A DNA stretch of 11,232 nt, from the NCBI GenBank assembly GCA_937896275.1, contig CALBMW010000873.1, forward strand, positions 1-11,232, given 5' to 3'. Source of the DNA: an uncultured Myxococcales bacterium. GTDB taxonomy: Bacteria > Myxococcota_A > Bradymonadia > UBA7976 > UBA1532. Under the pieces are notes generated by a model. The model was not told where the DNA came from. It ran no database searches and saw only the letters and a program-made list of their open reading frames with translations. Positions 7,834 through 11,232 of this stretch are shown in pieces (the first letter of the stretch is position 1; each line of letters starts with the position of its first letter). A program made the translations under genes and the position numbers.

Positions 7834-8472
7834 TTACTTGTCCTTGAACTGGGGCGCTTCGATGCCGGTCACGGCCTCGAGGGCCGCGGTGGCCGCGTCG
7901 ACCGCGCTGTCGATCTCGGCCTCGCTGCCCGACAGGTACAGGCGCCCGAAGGCGCCATAGGGCCGGATGTCGATCAAGTAGATGTTCGCGGCCTTCTCGG
8001 CCTCGTTTGCGGCGAGCGTCACGTAGGCCGCCGGCACCGTCTCGAGGATGAAGAGCGACTGTCCGGGCAGGATCATGTTGCCGCGCGAGTTGCGGTTGAT
8101 GATCTGCGCCTGGTAGGCCTCGACGGACCGGATGACCTGGCTCGAGACCACCTTCGGCTTCATGCGGTCCTCTTCGCGGCAGCCGAGGTCCTCGAGGATG
8201 ACCCGGCCGGCGCTGATGACCTCGCCCTTGTCCCAGTCGTGCACTTCGAGCAGGCCATAGGCGCGCTCGACGACCTGCACCGCCGGGACCACCGTGGTCG
8301 CCTTCAGCGCAGTGTCGGTGACACGGTTGATGGCGATGCCGGGCGCGATTTCGACCCAAAGGGACGCCATCTCGGGCACCGGCAGGAATCCCCGCGAGGT
8401 CTTGCCCACGTAGCTGGTGAGCTGGGGCTGGAGACTATCGAGGAAAACGTAGGAGCGGAGCGTGATGCTCAT
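7834..8472 (-). CDS. BMC-T shell protein, permuted double-domain type (Hoch_5816-like)
   Basis: This 212-residue first gene of the BMC operon encodes a trimeric shell tile with two circularly permuted BMC domains. The first covers about residues 1-105 and includes ASLWVEIAPGIAINRVTDTA; the second runs from about 106 to 205 and includes PGQSLFILETVPAAYVTLAA and the loop RPYGAFGRLYL (170-180). From memory it is very close to Hoch_5816 of Haliangium ochraceum, a trimer reported to stack face to face with large pores that may open and close. It could thus be the metabolite gate of this shell. The start is ATG 8472; no strong ribosome binding site is visible, only G-rich sequence upstream. A promoter lies at 8512-8540. 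Confidence 0.93.
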   Translation of the reverse strand: MSITLRSYVFLDSLQPQLTSYVGKTSRGFLPVPEMASLWVEIAPGIAINRVTDTALKATTVVPAVQVVERAYGLLEVHDWDKGEVISAGRVILEDLGCREEDRMKPKVVSSQVIRSVEAYQAQIINRNSRGNMILPGQSLFILETVPAAYVTLAANEAEKAANIYLIDIRPYGAFGRLYLSGSEAEIDSAVDAATAALEAVTGIEAPQFKDK

Positions 8473-8511
8473 GGTGCCAGCGGGCCCCCCCCATGGCTGA
8501 GACAGGGCGCG

Positions 8512-8540
8512 ACCCTAGCACAGGGGTTGGGGCCCCACAA
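8512..8540 (-). promoter_or_regulatory. Promoter of the BMC operon
   Basis: On the minus strand TTGTGG (8540-8535) and TAGGGT (8517-8512) are separated by 17 bases. The start point would be near 8505, giving a leader of about 33 bases. The leader contains a run of eight G (8492-8485). The promoter fits the pattern of the other promoters in the window, though its -35 is the weakest of the four. Confidence 0.5.
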
Positions 8541-8560
8541 GCTACCGAGATGAGCGTTTT

Positions 8561-8586
8561 GCGGAGGGCAGCGCGCCGCCCTGCGC
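8561..8586 (-). terminator. Hairpin after the PilZ gene
   Basis: GCG plus AGGGC (8561-8569) pairs with GCCCT plus CGC (8578-8586), with one G-G mismatch and an eight-base loop, beginning a few bases beyond the PilZ stop on the minus strand. What follows on that strand is AAAACG rather than a T-run, so it is not a standard intrinsic terminator. It lies between the PilZ gene and the BMC promoter and may separate the two units. Confidence 0.35.
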
Positions 8587-8589
8587 GGC

Positions 8590-8979
8590 TCAGTTCCAGG
8601 CGGTGAAGGCGCGGAGACGGGCGCGGGCGTCGGCGTGCATGCGCTCGAAGATCAACCCCATGCCCGGCTGGCCGCCACGGTGCTGCACGCGGACGACGCG
8701 GCCCTCGGTCTCGATGGCTTCGCCGAGGCCAGTGATGCCGAAGCGCACCGCGACGCGCGCGCCGACCGGGAGCAGGAGGTCGCTGGCGACGAAGGCCCCC
8801 GTGGCGCTCACCTCGCTCAGCTCGAGGGGCAGCGGCGCGTCGTCTGCGCCGAGCTCCCTGATCTCGGCCAGCACCGTGACGTCGCGTCGATCGGCGCTGC
8901 GCTGGCCAGCGCCGCCCCCGCGCGGGAACTTGAGCGGGTGGGCAACACGAACGAAGGGCTGCGGCGACGACGGGTTCAT
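8590..8979 (-). CDS. PilZ-domain protein (probable c-di-GMP receptor)
   Basis: This 129-residue protein is a stand-alone PilZ domain with a short N-terminal tail. The ligand-binding arginine motif RxxxR is seen as RSADR (27-31), and the second motif [D/N]xSxxG as EVSATG (56-61), with Glu in place of Asp/Asn. The later segment EGRVVRVQ and PGMGLIFERM (92-114) completes the barrel and helix. c-di-GMP binding is therefore plausible but weakened by the first-position change. The target is unknown; adjacency to the BMC operon on the same strand and to motility genes further away is suggestive at most. ATG 8979 has GAGGAG six bases upstream and fits a transcript starting near 9009; an in-frame ATG at 9003 would leave almost no leader. 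Confidence 0.87.
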   Translation of the reverse strand: MNPSSPQPFVRVAHPLKFPRGGGAGQRSADRRDVTVLAEIRELGADDAPLPLELSEVSATGAFVASDLLLPVGARVAVRFGITGLGEAIETEGRVVRVQHRGGQPGMGLIFERMHADARARLRAFTAWN

Positions 8980-9001
8980 GAGCGACTCCTCGATTTCGAC
9001 C

Positions 9002-9028
9002 ACATGTAATTCGGAAAGCTACATGTAG
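9002..9028. promoter_or_regulatory. Paired ACATGTA boxes over the PilZ promoter (candidate operator)
   Basis: ACATGTA occurs at 9002-9008 and 9021-9027, 19 bp apart, and each core ACATGT is a palindrome. The second is part of the 10-bp perfect palindrome CTACATGTAG (9019-9028). The boxes overlap the -10 element and the region around and just after the predicted start of the PilZ transcript, where a repressor would block initiation. The regulator is not known. Confidence 0.4.
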
Positions 9029-9044
9029 GTGCAACCGTTGTCAA
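9016..9044 (-). promoter_or_regulatory. Near-consensus promoter of the PilZ gene
   Basis: On the minus strand a perfect TTGACA (9044-9039) is followed after 17 bases by TAGCTT (9021-9016). The predicted start near 9009 gives a leader of about 30 bases to ATG 8979. This is the best -35 match in the window. Confidence 0.65.
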
Positions 9045-9171
9045 ATGGAGAAAGTTGTCCCCAGCGGCGCGGGGTCGGTCGTCCCCACCCACGGTCTGCC
9101 AAGCGGGCTCGCGTCGAAGTACGCGTCTTGCAATGATGGCGTCCTCGTTCCTCGACCGGAGGGGGTCTGTG

Positions 9172-10728
9172 ATGCGCGCCTTGCTCGCCTGGATGGTGCT
9201 CCTGCTCGTCGGCGCGGTGGCCTGCGCGGACGCTTCGGTCGGGGAGGACGCGGCGGACACGGGCCTCTCGGCCGCCTGCCCCGACGGCTATGAGGTCAAC
9301 GGCGAGGGCGAGTGCGCCATCCCGAGCCTGGCGCCCGGGGAGGTCGACACGCCCGACGCGCCCTTCGAGGCGCCCACCATCGACAACTCGGACCTCGACG
9401 CACAGCGCGCCTACTTCCTCAACCAGGAGGGGGACGGTAAGTTCACCCTCTTCACCAATGAAACCAAGCAGATCGGTGTGCGCGCCATCCACGCCGACGG
9501 GCGGCCTGCACCCGGGCGCGCGGTGGAGTTCGAGAAGGTCGAGGTCAACGCGGCCAACCCGTCGGGGGCCGTCCTGAGCGCGAGGCGGGCCTCCACCAAC
9601 GAGTTCGGCGTGGCGTACATCAACGTCACGGCGGGACCGCAGCCTTCGTTCTTCAAGCTGCAAATGTCGGCCGACAACACCACCGGGCTGACGTATCAGG
9701 TGAACGTGGTGCTGCGACCGGAGACGCCCGTCGATCCCGAGCCCGGGGTCGATCCGGGGCCGGTCGATCCCGCCGATCCGGGGCTCGCGGGCCAGGGCAA
9801 CTGCATGCCGACCCAGGGCACCTACCGCATCACCAACCTGTACGAGCCGGCGCGGCTCATCGGCGACGGGCCATTCCAGGCGCTCGACATCATTCACCGC
9901 GCCCTGGCGAGCCCCGGTGAGCTGGTGGGCGACTATATCCGGGACCGCATCGGCGGGATTTGGGGCTCGGTCATCCGGGCCGCAGTGCAGCCGGTCATCG
10001 ACTACCTCTACCACTACGTCGTGGACCGCTACGCGCCCGAGTGGGTGCAGTGGATGTTGGTGATCTCGGAGGACATCTCGGGGGTGCTCACGGAGTTGGA
10101 GATTCAGGGCACGATGGTGCTGGGGCCGGCCGCGGGCCCCGACTGCGCGCTGCGCGGGACGCATCGATGGGAGACGCTGGTCTTCCACTGGCGGGCAGGC
10201 TGCGACGGCGGGGACCCCAACTGCGGCAACTTCCCGATTCCGATGAACCAGTTGGGCATCGCGGCCTCGGAGAGCGACTTCGACGCGCGGCTGACGCGCA
10301 ACCTGGGGCCGGTGGCCGACATGGAGATCGGCCAGCACGAGCTGAGCGTGAACCTGGCGGTGGCGGTGATCTGGTTCATCGAGAACGTGATCCTCCCGCA
10401 ACGGCTCAACGTCCGGAACTTCGGCGAGCTGCTGCAGCTGGTGCTGCCCTGCGACGCCGTGGGCGCCCTGGCCGCAGACTGGGTGGGCGGATCGATCATC
10501 GGCTTCGCGGTCGAGCCCTTCGTCGAGTCGGCGTGCGAGGCGGGCATGGAGGCGCTGGGCAACTGGCTCGCCGGCCAACTCACGAGCGCCTTGCAGGTGG
10601 GCGCCTTCCAGATGGCCGGCCAGTGCCGCCTGCGTGACACGGACGCGGATCGCGCGGCGGATCGCATCGAGGACGGCCGCTGGACGCAGGGTCTGGAGGG
10701 CGACTTCGAGGGTGAGCGCATCCGCTGA
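9172..10728 (+). CDS. Large lipoprotein of unknown function with an Ig-like segment
   Basis: This 518-residue exported protein has a lipoprotein signal (residues 1-18, lipobox AVAC, Cys18), a short Asp/Ala-rich spacer and a small CPDGYEVNGEGEC motif (36-48). Residues about 85-182 read as a beta-sandwich resembling a Big-1/Ig-like domain (DGRPAPGRAVEFEKV, STNEFGVAYINVTAG). A Pro/Asp-rich linker (183-206) leads to a C-terminal domain of about 310 residues that I do not recognise. It has amphipathic helical stretches (for example 235-305 and 390-480) and cysteines at 211, 325, 344, 351, 427, 455 and 485, which could form disulfides outside the cytoplasm. Near the end DTDADRAADRIEDG looks like an acidic, possibly calcium-binding, loop. 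ATG 9172 is chosen for its ribosome binding site GGAGGGGG (9158-9165) and the resulting signal peptide. No clear promoter was found in the 127 bases between the PilZ promoter and this gene. Confidence 0.75.
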   Translation: MRALLAWMVLLLVGAVACADASVGEDAADTGLSAACPDGYEVNGEGECAIPSLAPGEVDTPDAPFEAPTIDNSDLDAQRAYFLNQEGDGKFTLFTNETKQIGVRAIHADGRPAPGRAVEFEKVEVNAANPSGAVLSARRASTNEFGVAYINVTAGPQPSFFKLQMSADNTTGLTYQVNVVLRPETPVDPEPGVDPGPVDPADPGLAGQGNCMPTQGTYRITNLYEPARLIGDGPFQALDIIHRALASPGELVGDYIRDRIGGIWGSVIRAAVQPVIDYLYHYVVDRYAPEWVQWMLVISEDISGVLTELEIQGTMVLGPAAGPDCALRGTHRWETLVFHWRAGCDGGDPNCGNFPIPMNQLGIAASESDFDARLTRNLGPVADMEIGQHELSVNLAVAVIWFIENVILPQRLNVRNFGELLQLVLPCDAVGALAADWVGGSIIGFAVEPFVESACEAGMEALGNWLAGQLTSALQVGAFQMAGQCRLRDTDADRAADRIEDGRWTQGLEGDFEGERIR

Positions 10729-10734
10729 TCGGCC

Positions 10735-10763
10735 TTGACGATCGGGACCGAGGCTGATAGCCT
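10735..10763 (+). promoter_or_regulatory. Promoter of rpsT
   Basis: TTGACG (10735-10740) and TAGCCT (10758-10763) are separated by 17 bases, with a start near 10770 and a leader of about 50 bases. The whole promoter lies within a large inverted repeat. Confidence 0.65.
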
Positions 10764-10778
10764 CCCGCGTCCCGATCG
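10739..10778. terminator. Nested 40-bp inverted repeat after the lipoprotein gene, overlapping the rpsT promoter
   Basis: CGATCGGGAC (10739-10748) is the exact reverse complement of GTCCCGATCG (10769-10778). Between them GAGGC (10750-10754) pairs with GCCTC (10760-10764) over the loop TGATA. The combined 15-bp stem, with a 1-versus-4-base bulge, begins 10 bases after the lipoprotein stop. It suits a terminator for that gene although no T-run follows. It also encloses the rpsT -10 element, so it could serve as an operator. Confidence 0.5.
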
Positions 10779-10794
10779 CCCGGCTCGGGCCGGG
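10779..10794 (+). promoter_or_regulatory. Hairpin in the rpsT leader
   Basis: CCCGGC (10779-10784) pairs with GCCGGG (10789-10794) around the tetraloop TCGG. It would form near the 5' end of the rpsT transcript, about 16 bases before the ribosome binding site GAGGTG (10811-10816). Ribosomal protein S20 represses its own translation in E. coli; whether this hairpin takes part in such control here is unknown. Confidence 0.4.
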
Positions 10795-10820
10795 TCGTCA
10801 ACGCTATCCCGAGGTGAAAA

Positions 10821-11084
10821 GTGCCCAATCACAAGTCGGCCATCAAGCGCGCCCTTCAGAACGAGCGCCGCCGGACCCGTAACCGCCATGTCATCTCGAC
10901 CCTGCGCACGCGGGTCAAGCAGGTGAAGACGGCGATCGACGTCGGCGACGCAGAGACGGCGCGGTCGGCGCTGCCGGTGGCGGTCAAGGCCCTCGAGCGC
11001 GCGGCCGGCAAGGGTGTCATCCACCGCAACCAGGCGCAGCGCCGCATCGGGCGGCTGGTGCGCGCGGTCAACCAGCTCGGCTGA
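10821..11084 (+). CDS. rpsT: 30S ribosomal protein S20
   Basis: This 87-residue, very basic protein is ribosomal protein S20, a primary binder of 16S rRNA in the small subunit. The N-terminus PNHKSAIKRALQNERRRTRN (residues 2-21) is the family signature (ANHKSA..KR..Q...RR..N). The rest is the expected helical, Arg/Lys/Ala-rich chain ending RRIGRLVRAVNQLG, and the length is standard. Translation begins with GTG 10821, five bases after the ribosome binding site GAGGTG (10811-10816). A weak non-ATG start recalls the UUG start of E. coli rpsT, which is part of its autoregulation. It has its own promoter and appears to be a single-gene unit. Confidence 0.97.
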   Translation: MPNHKSAIKRALQNERRRTRNRHVISTLRTRVKQVKTAIDVGDAETARSALPVAVKALERAAGKGVIHRNQAQRRIGRLVRAVNQLG

Positions 11085-11104
11085 AGCCTCCTGCGGGCGG
11101 CTCG

Positions 11105-11144
11105 CGTCCCGCCAAGGACGTTCGCCTTCGCAGAGCGCGGGACG
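11105..11144 (+). terminator. Possible rpsT terminator hairpin
   Basis: CGTCCCGC (11105-11112) pairs perfectly with GCGGGACG (11137-11144). The 24-base loop contains a smaller AAGG/CCTT pairing. It starts 20 bases after the rpsT stop. There is no T-run, so assignment as a terminator rests on position and stem strength. Confidence 0.3.
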
Positions 11145-11182
11145 GACCGATGGGCGGTTCCGGTGCGCTGGGCGCTGGCTCA

Positions 11183-11232
11183 GGGGCCTCCGGCACAGCG
11201 ACGCTCAGGGGCCTCCGGCACAGCGACGCTCA
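11183..11232. repeat. Two perfect tandem copies of a 25-bp unit at the window end
   Basis: A 25-bp unit, beginning GGGGCCTCCGGCACAG and ending CGACGCTCA, occurs at 11183-11207 and 11208-11232 with no mismatch. The second copy ends on the last base of the window, so more copies may follow. The preceding bases GGCTCA partly match the unit's end. There are no spacers, so this is not a CRISPR array. Confidence 0.85.

Noticed and set aside
7778..8359. Upstream extension of the BMC-H frame
   Set aside because: It overlaps the first BMC-T gene in another phase; BMC-H proteins start at MADALGMIE as seen at 7777.
8980..9003. Alternative ATG for the PilZ gene at 9003
   Set aside because: It lies only a few bases from the predicted transcript start and lacks a ribosome binding site, whereas ATG 8979 has GAGGAG at proper distance.
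11183..11232. CRISPR array at the window end
   Set aside because: The two repeat copies are directly adjacent with no spacer, and no cas genes are present.

Overview
This window comes from a high-GC Gram-negative bacterium, most likely a member or relative of Myxococcota/Deltaproteobacteria. The reasons are two lipoproteins with lipobox signal peptides, a PomA/MotB-type stator cluster, a PilZ protein, and above all a bacterial microcompartment (BMC) operon. The BMC genes, as I remember the sequences, resemble the shell genes of the myxobacterium Haliangium ochraceum. Assignments rest on motif reading and memory of families; no database search was run.

Layout. (1) 1-1452 (+): possible tail of an upstream gene, then a SurA/PpiC-type parvulin lipoprotein with a good promoter. 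(2) 1453-2046: a 594-base stretch with no convincing gene but with direct repeats and a perfect palindrome. (3) 2047-5123 (+): motA, two consecutive motB paralogues and a small membrane/coiled-coil protein of unknown function. (4) 5183-8472 (-): a compact five-gene BMC operon in the order BMC-T (permuted), BMC-H, BMC-P, CoA-acylating aldehyde dehydrogenase, BMC-T (second type), with its own promoter. (5) 8590-9044 (-): a PilZ-domain gene with a near-consensus promoter overlapped by a palindrome. (6) 9172-10728 (+): a large secreted or outer-membrane lipoprotein of unknown function with an Ig-like segment. (7) 10735-11084 (+): rpsT (ribosomal protein S20) with a promoter embedded in a large nested inverted repeat. 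(8) 11183-11232: two perfect tandem copies of a 25-bp unit that run off the window end.

How the parts work. The BMC operon encodes every shell tile class (hexamer, pentamer, two kinds of trimer) and one core enzyme that carries an N-terminal encapsulation-type helix. No signature enzyme that would produce the aldehyde, no phosphotransacylase and no alcohol dehydrogenase is present, so the substrate of this organelle cannot be read from the locus. The stator cluster has a canonical MotB next to a MotB whose peptidoglycan-binding motif is lost, and MotA carries residues associated with sodium-driven stators. Four promoters in the window share the pattern TTGnnn-17 bp-TAnnnn, which gives a usable local promoter rule.

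The best candidate for an undescribed system is the BMC operon (a minimal metabolosome of unknown substrate). Next come the asymmetric MotB pair and the terminator/promoter dyad in front of rpsT.
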